In this document: positions 12,094 through 23,490 of the stretch, one piece after another
Layout: each line of letters starts with the position of its first letter
Position numbering within the stretch: the stretch's first letter is position 1
DNA from: Marsupella aquatica
Taxonomy: Eukaryota > Marchantiophyta
Assembly (NCBI GenBank): GCA_973895155.1
Contig: OZ316896.1
Location: 14,570,001 to 14,634,000 of the forward strand
Reading direction: 5' to 3'
Length of the DNA: 64,000 bases
Program-made: the position numbers and the translations under genes
The notes under the pieces: model-generated
Told to the model about the DNA's origin: nothing
What the model saw: only the letters and a program-made list of their open reading frames with translations
The model's database searches: none

Positions 12094-13650
12094 AAATCTA
12101 AAACAAGTTCACTAACAAGTAAGGCGCCCCGAATGTGTTATATATATACTAGCCCCCTACTATTCGTTCTTTGAAAGTGAAAAACATAGTACAATAAAAT
12201 AATTATCAAAATATATATTCTATTTATATGTTTTGAAGATTAATAAAATGATAAAAAATATATTTTTTAATAATCATATATAATATATTATTCTCCTTGA
12301 TGTGCACATCAAATTTTTTGTATGCATATCCATGTTCTATGCACATATGTTGTGGTGGGGTCACATTACCTATATTTTGTGAATATAAATATTTAAAAAT
12401 GATCGCATAAAATTGGCATTTACATACATCATAGTCATGTCATAAGTTTTTCCCATGCACATGATGACCAGGGTCTAGAGACTTCACTCTAGACCCTAGC
12501 TTGTGAAAAGTAGGTTGCAGTTTGCGCTTTATTAGTAAGATACCACCTATTTGCACTGCTTGATTAATAACTCAACCAAAATGACCAAACTTACACTTTG
12601 ATACTGCATGATTAATAACTCAACCAAAATGGCCAAAATTACACTTTGATTGAATGAAGTGTATACCCTATCTACTCCTCTAGAACATACTGAAAACTAA
12701 AAAAATTGAATTGTGAATATCAATTTATTACAATTAAAATCAAATTTTGGGAAATGTGGTACATGGGGGTAAAGATCCAGAAGATGGAACCAGTAAAGCA
12801 ATTGATTTGAATAAAACAATTCATTAGTCTATTTTATGCAAGAACCTGAAAATTACCCAACTGCCAATAAGAATGACCTACTTATACATTGAATATATTG
12901 TAACAACGATTGCTTAAAATTCTTACAATAGCGAGCCTAATACTCCTTAAAAAAAAAAGATTTCCAAAATTAAAGTTTCAAAAGACCAATTATATTGTCC
13001 ATGAGAGCATCAGTTTCCAGATTTTGACATGTGTCTTACCTATCATTCCCTTGGGTTTTGCTCCAAATGAATTTTATTATAAATGTATTCAAAGGTGGCC
13101 CCCACATTGATACAAACACCCCATCCCAGATTTTGACATGTGGTGGAGCTCCTGCTGTGTAATGAAGGTTGAGGCACAGGGTTACAACCCTCAACCCTGT
13201 GACCAGAAAGTGGTAGTTGTGAAACTTTACTGAGAATCAGGGAGCAGGGTTCAGACTAGAGCCCTAGCCCAGACAGTTGTTTTAGCACATAAATAAATGT
13301 GGGGTGGGAAAAAGTTAGCAATCGCAAAGTCAATAAGTTAAAATAGCTGTGTCTTAGAAGGATGCTATATGTTAAAGTTTTTGGGCAGATTATTATGGAA
13401 ATAACAAGGACCCCTAGAAATGGTTACACAGTAACCTTTATTCCACACAGCATTTATGTTTTGGAATTGTTTTCCCTTACCAACCTTGATAGTCAAGGGT
13501 GAGGGAGCATGAGCCTGACTCAGAAGAGCTCATGAGTCAGGTGGGGGTGAAACCAAGTTTTTTTCCCATTTGTAAAATTTTCCCTGAGCAGGTGAGAAAT
13601 TATTGCCAAAAATAAAAAGATTTATATCATCATTTGACTATTTTATGGTG
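12094..13650. other. AT-rich intergenic DNA
   Basis: Very AT-rich around 12180-12300. No coding frame above about 66 codons. It contains a two-copy tandem duplication (12561 onward). I see no transposon ends. Confidence 0.5.
12561..12656. repeat. Tandem duplication, 2 x 48 bp
   Basis: Copies beginning tgattaataactcaaccaaa start at 12561 and 12609 and continue through an acactttgat segment. They differ by a few substitutions. Confidence 0.8.
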
Positions 13651-14064
13651 GTGGTTTAAACCCAATTAACTCGGGAAAAGTGACTGTTTTGTCCTCCCAC
13701 AGTGTAGTTGACAGTGTGGTTTAAACCAAGTGAACTTTAAAGCACTCTCTGTCCTCCCATAGCTTTGTGGACATTGATGGTTTAACTCAATTAACTTGAG
13801 AAAAGTGACTATTTTGTCCTCTCACAACTTCATAAACAGGGGTAGTCTAAACCCAGTGAACTTGATAACACTTGCTGTCCTCCCACACTTTTGTTTACTG
13901 TGGTGGTTTAAACAAGTTAACTTGAAAAAAGTAACTGTACTGTCCTCCCACAGCTTTATGGACAGTGGTGGTTTAACCCACTTAACTGAAACAAGTGACT
14001 TTCTTGTCCTCTCAGAGCGTGATGGTTTAAACCAAGTGAACTTGAAAACACTTGCTTTAGCCAC
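13651..14064. repeat. Higher-order tandem repeat, alternating ~65/60-bp units
   Basis: Units start at 13651, 13716, 13776, 13842, 13903, 13968 and 14021 with a variant of gtggtttaaacc, followed by aacttga, an acttg or gtgact motif and tgtcctcccaca. Spacings are 65, 60, 66, 61, 65 and 53 bp. Long units carry AATTAACTTGAGAAAAGTGACT-type sequence and short units carry GTGAACTTGAAAACACTTGCT-type sequence. The array is therefore a dimer of about 126 bp repeated about three times. Stop-free frames through it (13796-14122) are by-products. Confidence 0.8.
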
Positions 14065-16442
14065 AGGCAAGTTTGCAAACCAAGCAAATGTAGAGTCTAG
14101 GCATAGGGTTACTAGGTTGTAATCTTGTGACCAGAAAATGAAGACAAGATGACAGGTACTGTAGGTGGGAAGATCTTTTGAGCATTTTGGGAGCAAGGTT
14201 CAGACTAGAACCCCATCCCAGACGGTCCTTATAGTACCTAAACGCAATAGAGTTTTTCCATAAAGTGCAAGAAAGTGGGTGACTTATCAGTTATTTGACT
14301 CGGATCCAGGGTGAGTTAAGTTTCAAATGCAATGTGAGCTATGCCGTGTTCAAGTACTGGGTGAAATTCCATTCATCCTTCCCAAAGTGGCTTTACCGTA
14401 TGTCACCCAGAGTTTGCGTGTCCACTTTGAGAACAAGTATGCTGACATAGAGGCTTCCAGTACGGGCTTCAAGAACAAGAGTGCTCCCGTAGAGAACATA
14501 TATTGATGTGTAAGGCTCTGAATTTGTTTCTGATGATCCTTGCTCCATTGCCGATTCCATTGCGCAGAGCTCCGTCTTTGTTCAATCCTCTACATTTGTT
14601 GTTTGAGTTTCTTGTTTTCTTTTTTATAAAATTTCTTTGAACATTCTCAATGCAAACCCTGCTATCTTCACAACAACACTTGGAGCTCACCTTGAACTAT
14701 TTTGAGCTGTTTCTTCAGTAGAAGCTTGTGTTGCTTGGTACTGTCTCTATTTTTGCTCAGCTTGCAATTTCTAGATGCAAAACTCAACCTCAGTTTTGGT
14801 CAGTTAACAGGTCTCACTGGAGTTTTTAAGTTTACATTTTTCTAAGCCTAACTCACCTCAATTTTTGGAGGTTCACCCTTTTACATTTATGTATAACTCT
14901 AATAATGACTTTGCCAGCACTAGATTATGGAAATAACAAAGAACTCCAAAAATGGTTACTCAAGGGTAACTTTTGACCCGTACCAATTTAGGATCCTGAT
15001 TCAAACACATGTCAAAATCGAGTACACTGTGTCGATCTACAGTATCAATTTTGGAGGTGTACATTATTTTTAATCACCGCCCTTTTTTGTATCAGTTATA
15101 CACCCTACGAGATTCCATTCGGGTCACGCTGAATAATCTTCCTGTAGAATGATGCTGTGGAAACAAATTTTGGTTGCAAAACCGGGCGCTTTATTCGATG
15201 TTTATTCGATGTACGACGCAGGTTTGCCTTGGTGAAAACGGAATTTCACACTGCTTTCTCACGCGACTTTGCGTCTGGATCCCCACACGGAAAGAACAGA
15301 GAGGAGGAGGGATGTTCATAAAAAAGCTTCGTGATAAGGTGGTCCCGATGAGACCCTCGCTTTTCGCCCACATGAAACATAGCGATACATTTCTTCGAAA
15401 GCGCAGACCAGTCTACAGGAATAGCTTGCCAAGCAAGATGCTGATCGCGTCGACGTGCCGCGTCAGACTTCCTTTCTCATCTGTTACTAGGACTTGCCGC
15501 CGAAAATTGCTGTCCCGAATAACAACTGGACTACTGAACAATTCCTCCCAGTGAGTCAGTCAGTCGGAGCTGTCTCTCCTCCGCATCAGCATGCCGCGCC
15601 CACCTTCATTCGTTTATTAGCTGCTGTGCTCTGTCTTCATATCCAAGTCTTAACGGAGTTCTACCTGTCTTCGTTGTTACTGCCTTGCCCTTCGAGGATG
15701 GTGCAGGAAAGGGTCGGAGTCTTAATAATATTATACATGGAAGGTTCCGAAAAGGTGCAGCGGGTGAGGGAGAAGTGCGTGACACATCCGAGGATAGGAA
15801 TCGTTCTCTCCTTTTTGTTCTACTTCGGGTGATTTCGTTTTTGATTGACTGTGGCTTGTAGAGTGACCAAAGTGCAAGACACTGCTGCAGAACCAGGAGC
15901 TGAAATCGAGTGATTTCAGATTGGGTTTTCGCGCTGGCTTTTCTTTTGGAGGTTCACAGCGCGTTCACTGTCTTGCTCTTGGCAAATTTGCTCGGAATTG
16001 TTTGGAATTTGGGGGAAATTTTGGGGAAGAGTGGGGGAAGATTTTGAGGAATTTGTGTGAGTCGCTCAATTGGAAGCTCTTCAGATCGCTGTCGAGACTG
16101 TTTTGGTACGCGTCCTGGAGATCAGGATTTCTTCTGTTGTTCGCAATTCAATTACAAGGAGAAAGATTCATCCCTCTCCGCTTCGTTTTAGGAGACAGAG
16201 CCAGAAGGGATCTGCGATTAGATTTCAAGGGCAAAAAGTCACACGCATCTGCAGGTCGATTTCGAGGAGAGATATTCACTGTGTGTGTGGTTTGTGGGGA
16301 TTCTGAATCCGAGGAGCGAAATTGACAGGTCGGATTGATGATTGCTACCCTGATAAATTTTCAAATTGATGGTGCACTGGAGTTCGAGCTTTAGGGGACT
16401 AGTCTCTGGCCCAGCTAGCACAGATCTTCGAACCAAATTAAG
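14065..16442. other. Intergenic DNA and probable leader of the hydrolase gene
   Basis: Plus-strand ORFs at 15174-15554, 15494-15832 and 15921-16325 have no recognised domain. The last ends 117 bases before the hydrolase ATG. If the transcript is unspliced here, it would carry upstream ORFs. A 5' leader intron is also possible. No transposon ends are seen. Confidence 0.4.
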
Positions 16443-17522
16443 ATGGGAGGTTGCTCTTTGTTCAGTTTCAGCCTGGTGCACTTTCGGGTGAGACGTGTGA
16501 AGGCATTCTACAAATCCAAGGGCTTGAGATCACAACTGATCACACTAGACAATGGAAGCACGATGCACTGTTGGGTACCTTATGAGCATGGAGAGCCCAA
16601 ACGAAGATCCTGGAGGGGCCAACCCCAACCGCGCAATGGAGAACGGCATAGAACGAGGCAGGACGAGATTAGGGAGAGACCGAGATCCGGATTATGGAGA
16701 GGCAGAGGCCAAGCTCGTCAAGCTAAGCCTTTGCATCATAGACCAGCTGTGGTCTTCATTCATGGGTTTGGAGGGGACGGAACGATGGGATGGGAGCATC
16801 AGATTGCAGCTTTGACTAAGGATTACAGGGTGTACGTTCCAGATCTTCTGTTTTTTGGGCTGTCTAGTACTAGAAACACTCAGAGAACAGAGATTTTCCA
16901 AGCGGATTGTATAGTGAATATGCTGCAGAAGTTAAATGTTTACGAAACACATGTTGTAGGGACAAGCTATGGTGGATTTGTGGCATTCTGGATGGCATAC
17001 AAATATCCACAGCTGTGTTGGAAGGTGGTACTTTGCAGCTCCGGTATTTGCATGAACCCCCGGACAAATGATGATCTCCTCAAGCAATGCAACTTAAGAT
17101 CGATAGATGAGATTCTGCTTCCAACGACGGTGGATGGATTGAAGCTTGCTTTCAGTTTGTTGTATGTGAGGCCACCAGCTTTACCGGATTTCATTGTCCA
17201 ACAAGTCCTTGACATATTTTATAAACAGGAAGACAGGCACCACAGAGTAGAGCTACTTAATGCTCTCGTGATTGGCTCTGAGAACTGTCCTCCACTTCCG
17301 GTCATAACCCAAGAAGTTCTAATCATTTGGGGAAGGGAGGATCACATTTTCAAGCTACCTCTTGCGAGTCAACTCCAGCAGCATTTGGGAGTGAAGCGTA
17401 CTCAATTAGTGGTCATGGAAAACGCAGGACACATGCCACAGATAGAGAAATCTAAGGAATTTAATGCTGTTGTCATGACCTTTCTGGACGACTCGGAAAG
17501 TTCGCATGGTTCATATTACTGA
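16443..17522 (+). CDS. Alpha/beta-hydrolase fold protein, intronless
   Basis: Single-exon gene of 359 residues, belonging to the plant alpha/beta hydrolases related to epoxide hydrolases and monoacylglycerol-lipase-like proteins. The oxyanion-loop motif HGFGGDG is at 107-113. The nucleophile elbow GTSYGG at 173-178 gives Ser175. GREDHIF at 297-303 gives the acid Asp300, and AGHMPQIE gives His330, so the full catalytic triad is present. VPDLLFFGLS at 132-141 is typical of this plant subgroup. The cap region (about 205-285) is helical. The first 20 residues are hydrophobic and may anchor the protein or serve as a leader. Odd: residues about 52-98 form an Arg-rich, low-complexity insertion between the first strands and HGFGG. 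The start ATG at 16443 is in good context (aagATGGGA). The substrate cannot be told from sequence. Confidence 0.9.
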   Translation: MGGCSLFSFSLVHFRVRRVKAFYKSKGLRSQLITLDNGSTMHCWVPYEHGEPKRRSWRGQPQPRNGERHRTRQDEIRERPRSGLWRGRGQARQAKPLHHRPAVVFIHGFGGDGTMGWEHQIAALTKDYRVYVPDLLFFGLSSTRNTQRTEIFQADCIVNMLQKLNVYETHVVGTSYGGFVAFWMAYKYPQLCWKVVLCSSGICMNPRTNDDLLKQCNLRSIDEILLPTTVDGLKLAFSLLYVRPPALPDFIVQQVLDIFYKQEDRHHRVELLNALVIGSENCPPLPVITQEVLIIWGREDHIFKLPLASQLQQHLGVKRTQLVVMENAGHMPQIEKSKEFNAVVMTFLDDSESSHGSYY

Positions 17523-19140
17523 ACTGCACATGGACGTGGTCTCTGCAATTTGATTACGGCAATATCCAGCCCTTCATCGAAAAGATACGGGTTGCGATCA
17601 GTTAACCTAAATGCCAGGTTTGCGTAATAAGAGGTTTCAGCTGAGATTATAGTCAGAATAGGATTTTCTTGACATGTGGGTTTTACGGGTGTCTTCTAGG
17701 ATTTCTTACTAGCCATTACAAGATTGTGTTTGCTGGTCAAGGACAGAGATGCCACTATTTCCAGTCGTCGTCCTTCCGTTATTGTAGTGTAATATATTTG
17801 ATAGTTTACGAACATTATTTCTGTACAATAGAGAACACCTGTCCCACTGGGTTAAAGCCATTTCTGGGAAGTACAGTAAATGTAACAGTAGCTAAGGTTT
17901 CCACATTCAATGCTTTGGATCGAGACACAGGCCTTCTGCGCACTCCTGGGGGTTGGAATGGGGACAGCAATGTAGGATTATCGGTATATTGGGTAATAGC
18001 TTGGCAAACACTCGGATAGGATTTACTGCAAAGGTCCAACTAAGTTCACTGTTCTCAACATTTTAAGGAAGAAGCTGGGAAGACACTACTCAATAGCAAA
18101 CAGATGCTTGGCCACTTCTTGGGTCAAGGGTCTGCAGAGGAAAGGGAAGAAGAGAGTTGTAGCCAAAATTTCTGAACTAGTTTTGTTGTGGGCTTAAGTC
18201 CCCATGGCGCTGCAGCCTGTCATAGCAGGTCAACCTGCTTGTTTACCAGCTTGAATAGGTAAAGATTGTACATACACAACCAGGATGACCGTCATATTTG
18301 TTGGAACCTTGTTTTAGAGTCGATCTGTGGTCTTTCAAGCTTAGTAGAAACTGCCATGTTTCAGAGAACAAAGAACCGTTTTCAAATATTAATTGCAGAC
18401 ACGCTTTGGACTGTGGGTTTTTCAAATTTATCAGGACACTATCTGCAAGACAAACTAAGTGCACTGCGTAGGTGATGGCATTATGGGACCGCTTTCCATG
18501 TGAACGGCTCTAGTTCACTACAATCAGTGAGTATGAAAGGAGAGAACTAAATGCAATGGTGCTGACTTTGTTACTCGGAAACATGTAAATATCATCTTGC
18601 AAGAAAAGTTAGTATTATCATTTACGAAATCGTTCACATTCTTTGTTCCGGAAATTAGTTCGCTCCTGCTCAAAACAGTTATGCCAAATATCGACCATTC
18701 TCCAAGATGACAGGATTATAGCAGGGTCATTGAGTAGTCCATCCATTACCTGGATTGCTATTAATGTCACAAGATCGAGGTCCAAGAGGTGAGGTTGGTC
18801 TCTGCCTCGTTTAGGGACTAGTATCGCAAACAAATAACTAACTGGAGGGACCGGAATTGAAAAGTGAAGCAAGGGATGTAACAATGGTCGGATATTCTTT
18901 GAGTTCATAGGCCTTCCTCTTCGGCTGAAAGGCTGCGGCGGAAGGTGCAAAGCAACATGCACGAGGAAAATTTTAGGCAGTCATGTTTGTACAAAGAGTG
19001 TCCACGATGGAACCCTACCCAAATCTGCGTGATCCTATCTCAACATGTGAAACCGTCTACTACGTATCGTGCTTCCCATACTGAAGTATGAAACCTGACC
19101 TGGTGCTTTGTGAAAATCACTCAGGCTTTACAATCTGTAA
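17523..19140. other. 3' flank of the hydrolase gene and intergenic DNA
   Basis: No coding feature is supported. Small ORFs on both strands (17669-18019 plus, 18618-18962 minus) show no domain or family similarity that I recognise. Confidence 0.45.
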
Positions 19141-19312
19141 GTCATGCCCACTTGGGGAGCCTATTACCTCTCTTGGGGAGCCCATTAGGGAGTGTCAAAG
19201 TTCTCCCTGACTTTTATTTTTTGGAAGTCATGCCCACTTGGGGAGCCTATTACCTCTCTTGGGGAGCCCATTAGGGAGTGTCAAAGTTCTCCCTTACTTT
19301 TATTTTTTGGAC
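19141..19312. repeat. Tandem duplication, 2 x 86 bp
   Basis: Near-identical copies start at 19141 and 19227 (gtcatgcccacttggggagc). They contain cctattacctctcttggggag and gggagtgtcaaag. Related pieces recur on the far side of the MULE (about 23820-23935), so this is part of the repeat that the MULE inserted into. Confidence 0.85.
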
Positions 19313-19324
19313 ATACCACCTTTA

Positions 19325-19417
19325 TGGTTATGTATTTTGGTAGCTCATAGGAATTTTGTCCTGACAGTAATGGTTATGTATTTTGGTAGCCCATAGGGAT
19401 TTTGTCCTGACAGTAAG
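19325..19417. repeat. Tandem duplication, 2 x 46 bp
   Basis: Copies of tggttatgtattttggtagc start at 19325 and 19371, both ending in gtcctgacagtaa. Confidence 0.85.
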
Positions 19418-19467
19418 AAAGTTTTATGTTCTGAGCCGGCTCAGTTACAGCTATGCTTTGACACTCC

Positions 19468-19478
19468 CTATTACCCAT
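19468..19478. repeat. Target-site duplication, left copy (11 bp)
   Basis: CTATTACCCAT directly precedes the left TIR. An identical copy follows the right TIR at 23785-23795. The 11-bp length is within the MULE range (8-11 bp). Because ctattac motifs recur in the flanks, one or two bases of the border are uncertain. Confidence 0.8.
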
Positions 19479-19745
19479 CAGCTTTTTACTAAAGTACCCC
19501 CCAAACTGAACATTATTACAATCTTGCCCCCCAAACTAAACTATTTACTATACTGCCCCCCAAACCGTATATTGGTGCTTCTAACCAGACTTCTCGACCA
19601 TGGAAGCGATCCTATTGGCTATCACGTAACCGCAGTTGACCACCCTTGGTCACACTAACCCGCGAGATCAGTCATGTACGCAGCCTGCACCCAGCCGCGG
19701 CGCGCCTAAGGCGTCCGATACCTGTCGGGGCCTGGCTCCCACCAA
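19479..19745 (+). repeat. MULE left terminal inverted repeat
   Basis: Begins agctttttactaaag, followed by three CCCCCCAAAC blocks, then a GC-rich inner part through cgcgcctaaggcgtccgata and ggctcccaccaa. It matches the reverse complement of 23491-23784 with few mismatches over about 250 bases. A weaker match (gggccccgactcc) continues to about 19820. Confidence 0.9.
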
Positions 19746-20117
19746 GGCGCACTTGCGCCCAATACTTCCCATTTCTCCTCTCGAGCCCCAACGAGCTATC
19801 GGGCCCCGACTCCTACCAGTCAACTTACGCTGAGGGCACGACTTCTACCAGTCATTTTCTTCAGGGAAACACGCACATTGAGGCATATGATCGATCTCAA
19901 GAGGAGGGCGAACGGGAAGGGCAGGTAAGGGAAGGGGAGCCGCCAAATTTTCTCTAGCACAGCACTGGGAGGGTCGAGGCGCAGAAACACAAGGAACGCC
20001 ACATTTGAAGTTTCTACTGGGAGCGCAAATCGAAGCAGCATTTCCACTTCGGGAAAGCCATTATTTTAAGGTGCTGCAAGGTGAGATCGACCTCGAAGGC
20101 CAAGTGTGGGGTGTGCA

Positions 20118-20651
20118 ATGGCCAGAGCAATAAGCACCATCCTGAGGGCACTCGCTGTATGCCTTTGGGCCTTTCTAGGAGTGATGGGGTCTATTTTTCG
20201 TCTGCTCTCTCGTGCCATGGAGTTCGGGAGGGATAAATTAGATTTCTGGCTGCAATCAGCCGGGGAGCTTCCTGCAGCCCCTACACTAGACTTACCCACT
20301 CCCGTACCCACTGCTCCACCAATCCACTTGAATACCATGCTCGATTCCAGGGAGGATGAAGGCAAGCCAAGTATGCAGCCTAGGAAAGAACAGGCTGTAA
20401 CACGAGAGCCAATGATGGAGCCTGTGAGCAAGATCATGGAGCAAAGGCCGAGGCAAGTGCCTACTACTGAAACAATGCACAATTGGCATCTTGGGCAGAA
20501 GCGATGTTATTATGCAATTGTCTGCGGCTACACACCAGGCATCTACGATACATGGGAGGCTTGTCAGCACCAGGTCCATGGCTTTAGCGGATGTAAATTT
20601 AAGAGTTTCAAGACTCGGCAAGAAGCATTGGCGATTTGCAGGATGGATTGA
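20118..20651 (+). CDS. MULE-borne RNase H1 hybrid-binding-domain (viroplasmin-like) protein
   Basis: Uninterrupted 177-residue ORF inside the MULE. The start ATG at 20118 has good context (gcaATGGCC). Residues about 5-27 are hydrophobic (LRALAVCLWAFLGVMG), a likely membrane anchor or signal anchor. Residues 45-120 are Pro-rich and probably disordered. Residues about 128-173 match the RNase H1 N-terminal hybrid-binding domain (Pfam Cauli_VI/RNase_H1_N): YYAIVCGYTPGIYDTW, a Cys-x3-V-x-GF stretch, then CKFKSFKTRQEA. In RNase H1 this fold binds RNA-DNA hybrids and dsRNA; it also occurs in a caulimovirus inclusion-body protein. No RNase H catalytic domain follows; the frame stops at once. The gene reads inward from the left TIR and converges on the transposase, the position of mudrB in MuDR. 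A role in transposition is inference. It could instead be a captured host exon. Confidence 0.8.
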   Translation: MARAISTILRALAVCLWAFLGVMGSIFRLLSRAMEFGRDKLDFWLQSAGELPAAPTLDLPTPVPTAPPIHLNTMLDSREDEGKPSMQPRKEQAVTREPMMEPVSKIMEQRPRQVPTTETMHNWHLGQKRCYYAIVCGYTPGIYDTWEACQHQVHGFSGCKFKSFKTRQEALAICRMD

Positions 20652-20921
20652 TGCGTATTAGGCGATCCAATTTTTAGTGTCAGAATTAGATAGGCACACT
20701 GTGAATTGTGCCAGCATTGCACTTGTGGTGCACGTCTCTCATTGTAGCCCAAAGTGGCCCATTTTGGAATACTAAATGTTTCTCATTCAATGCACACACA
20801 TCCTATTTCTCTGATTCGAAGTGTAAATTCAATTGTCTTGTCATCTGTTTGAAAAGTATTCTCAACAGGTGACTAAAACAACTAATAACATTGACAACTA
20901 AATTACTCTGCACAAGCCTGT

Positions 20922-22935
20922 CTAATGATGGGAACCACTGGATGGTGCACTGTCCATGGTTGCTAGCAATTGAGAAAAGCTTCCAATGCTCATGCTCTCC
21001 TGTGATCCCCAACCTTGTACAGTATGACAAGGATCCTCTTTGGCAACACAGTGAGCTTCCTCCATGTCCTCCAATTCACTTTCTTCTTCCCCAATTTCTG
21101 ACATTTGCAACTCATTGCGGTTTGGACAATTCCTGCGATCATGGCCTCGAACTCCACAGACCCCACACTTTCATGGCAATCGACAAACCTCCTCCTCATC
21201 AAAGCGAGTCTGAATTCTCTCTGTCAGACGTCCTTTACATCTTTTCTTCAGCGGAGGGCCACAATGTGGATCTGGGAGGAGCCCATCTCTAATCAAAGCT
21301 GGCAGATAGGACTCGTATGTTTTTTTATATGTCTCTGTGCTATAGTAGGGACTCACAAAATCATAGTGACGTTGGCGCAGTCGAGTCATTGCTCGCCAGG
21401 CATGTATACAGGGCAACAATTTATCCTGAAAATCACCACAAGTGCAAGACCAAGGTGGTTGAAGATGCACTATGTACTGCCTATTACAATCATCAGTGAT
21501 TCTTACCTCTGCTTCATGGGAAGGATGTGCAATCAAACGACTTGCTTTCTCTTCCACTTGATTGAGTGCTTCCATAATGTGAGGTGGGAATGGAGTTGTA
21601 ATATTGTCAGCAAGCTCTCGCTTCTCAAAAAACTTTACCATCATGTAATCCCAGATCTGGCATGACATATTCAATGTCACTTCCTGCCGTTGAGGTTTTA
21701 GTGCCCTATTTGTGCTCTCTGCTTGCTGTGAGGTTTCATGTCCCCATCTACAAGAACATTAGTTTCACATTTGTCAAGTTGAAGCAGCAGTCTGAAGGAA
21801 TGTTCAATCCCATGTACAATTGAAATAACATCATTGCTAAGCAAACAACAATTCAATTACAAACCCTAAGTCATTGCACTCACCTTCTAGATGGGAAATA
21901 TGCTCGAGAGTAGTACTTTGGGTTGGCTGTCCTTCGAATGTATTCAGCGGCTGCTTTGTTCTTCTCCTCAATGTGCTTCAATCGCTGTTCATATTTGGCT
22001 GGAGTGACAGCATATGGCAGAGCTTCAAACAACTTTCTCATTTCCTTGCCATAATGCTTATGAACGTTCTCCCCAAGATGCCATGTACAGTAAGCAGGAT
22101 GTCCACGAGGAAATACTTCTGGAACCCCATTTGTGAGGCCTTTTTCCCTATCTGAGATAAAAACAACTCCTGGAAGAGATAAATCTGGAATCGCTTCTTT
22201 TAACAAATTGAGGAACACCAGCCAATTTGCCTCGTTCTCTGAAGGCACCCAAGAATATGCAAGCAATAAGACTGTGTTATTAGCATCCAATGTTGTGGCA
22301 ATCAAAAGAATGCCAGGGTACATGCATCTTGTGTGTGTCCCATCTAATGCTATCATGGGTCTACAATGGCGAAATGCATCCCTGGATGCTAAAGGACACA
22401 CAAATAACATGTGTAGATGGTCATCCGGTGCACTGTACTTGGCAAGTGCCATGGGATCTCTCTCAAGGATATGGTGACAGTGTGCTGGTATGAGGTGAAA
22501 TGAATCTGTTTCATCTCCATCTAGGCGCTTCAATGCTCTCTGTTTTGCAGCATAGGCTGTGTGATATTTTATGTCAGGGTGCACCCAGGCCTGAGCGGTA
22601 TCTCTTATGGTCGAAGGTCTAGTTTGACGGTTCTTGACAATGAGATCCATAATTTTGTCAGCCAGCCTATCATAACTGCTGTGCATTCTTCTCTTGTAAT
22701 GGTCAGCCCGCTCACAAGTGTGCCGCAAGTATGTGTGTGTGATTGTAATCGTCTCTGTTCTGCATTTCTTCGTAGCTCTCAACCTCCATGGGCAGCTACT
22801 CTGCTTACATCTTAGCTTCCACTTATACTCGTCCTTCTTGTGGGTGATCAGGAGTCGCTCTGACGACACACCCTCATCTACTATTAATTTCTTAAGGTCT
22901 TTCCAACTCTCAAATGTTCTCCCCAAGGTCAACAT
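20922..22935 (-). pseudogene. MULE (MuDR-type) transposase with one in-frame stop
   Basis: Two exons, 22935-21884 and 21747-21174, keep phase across a GTGAGT...TAG intron and give 542 residues up to TGA at 21171-21173. The first in-frame ATG is at 22935. An acceptor at 22981 implies an upstream non-coding exon near the right TIR. In order: an N-terminal Zn-binding-like segment with CPWRLRA, the transposase core with MIALDGTHTRCMYPG (first Asp) and VVFISDREKGL (second Asp), CTWHLGENVHKHYG, the conserved RWGHETS after the intron, and a SWIM zinc finger (CTCGDFQ...CIHAW). Directly after TGA, in the same frame, comes a CCHC knuckle (CGVCGVRGHDRRNC, about 21167-21126) and an acidic tail to 20922. 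The core is otherwise undamaged. A protein ending at the TGA might still be partly functional, so calling it a pseudogene is a judgement. Confidence 0.85.
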
Positions 22936-23490
22936 TGGATGTGCAACACTGGATGTGCTGGTAGTGACATTGAAAATAGCCTGCAGACACAAAAATTGCA
23001 GACTCAAATTGCAAGCAATACAAAACTTTCAATCAGAATCAGATTTCAAGAAGCATAGAGTAGTGGTTTGAGCTTCACACCTGTGAATGTGAGGGTTGCC
23101 TTCCTTTATTTACCGGACCGCTTCCTATCGACAGCCCTATCAGAAAATGGGGCATCACATTGAGTATCGACCACACACTTAAAATGACTTCTTAACTACG
23201 ACTCCATTGGCTGCGCTACTTCACGAGATCCGTTCGCCCTTCAACCTTTTTGCCCCAATCCCTTGCTCCTTTGCTTTGCATCCGGATTCCTTCCCCGCAC
23301 ATCCTTCTCTTTTGAGGATCGACAATCAAAACGCCTCACATGCGCAGGATGCCGCAATGCCCATTTTTTCTGAAGAAAATGACTCCTGGGAGTCGGGGCC
23401 CGATACAGCGTCGATGCTGAATGGGTGTCGGGTCCAAATGGGTGGCATTTACTCGGGCCCGGTAGGAGGAAGGGGCAGCATCGGCCGCAG

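Noticed and set aside
13796-14122. 108-codon plus and 124-codon minus ORFs
   Set aside because: They lie in the higher-order tandem repeat; the peptide repeats follow the DNA repeat and have no independent support.
20066-20621. Minus-strand ORFs opposite the HBD gene (20066-20482, 20292-20621)
   Set aside because: Antisense shadows; the plus frame has the recognisable domain.
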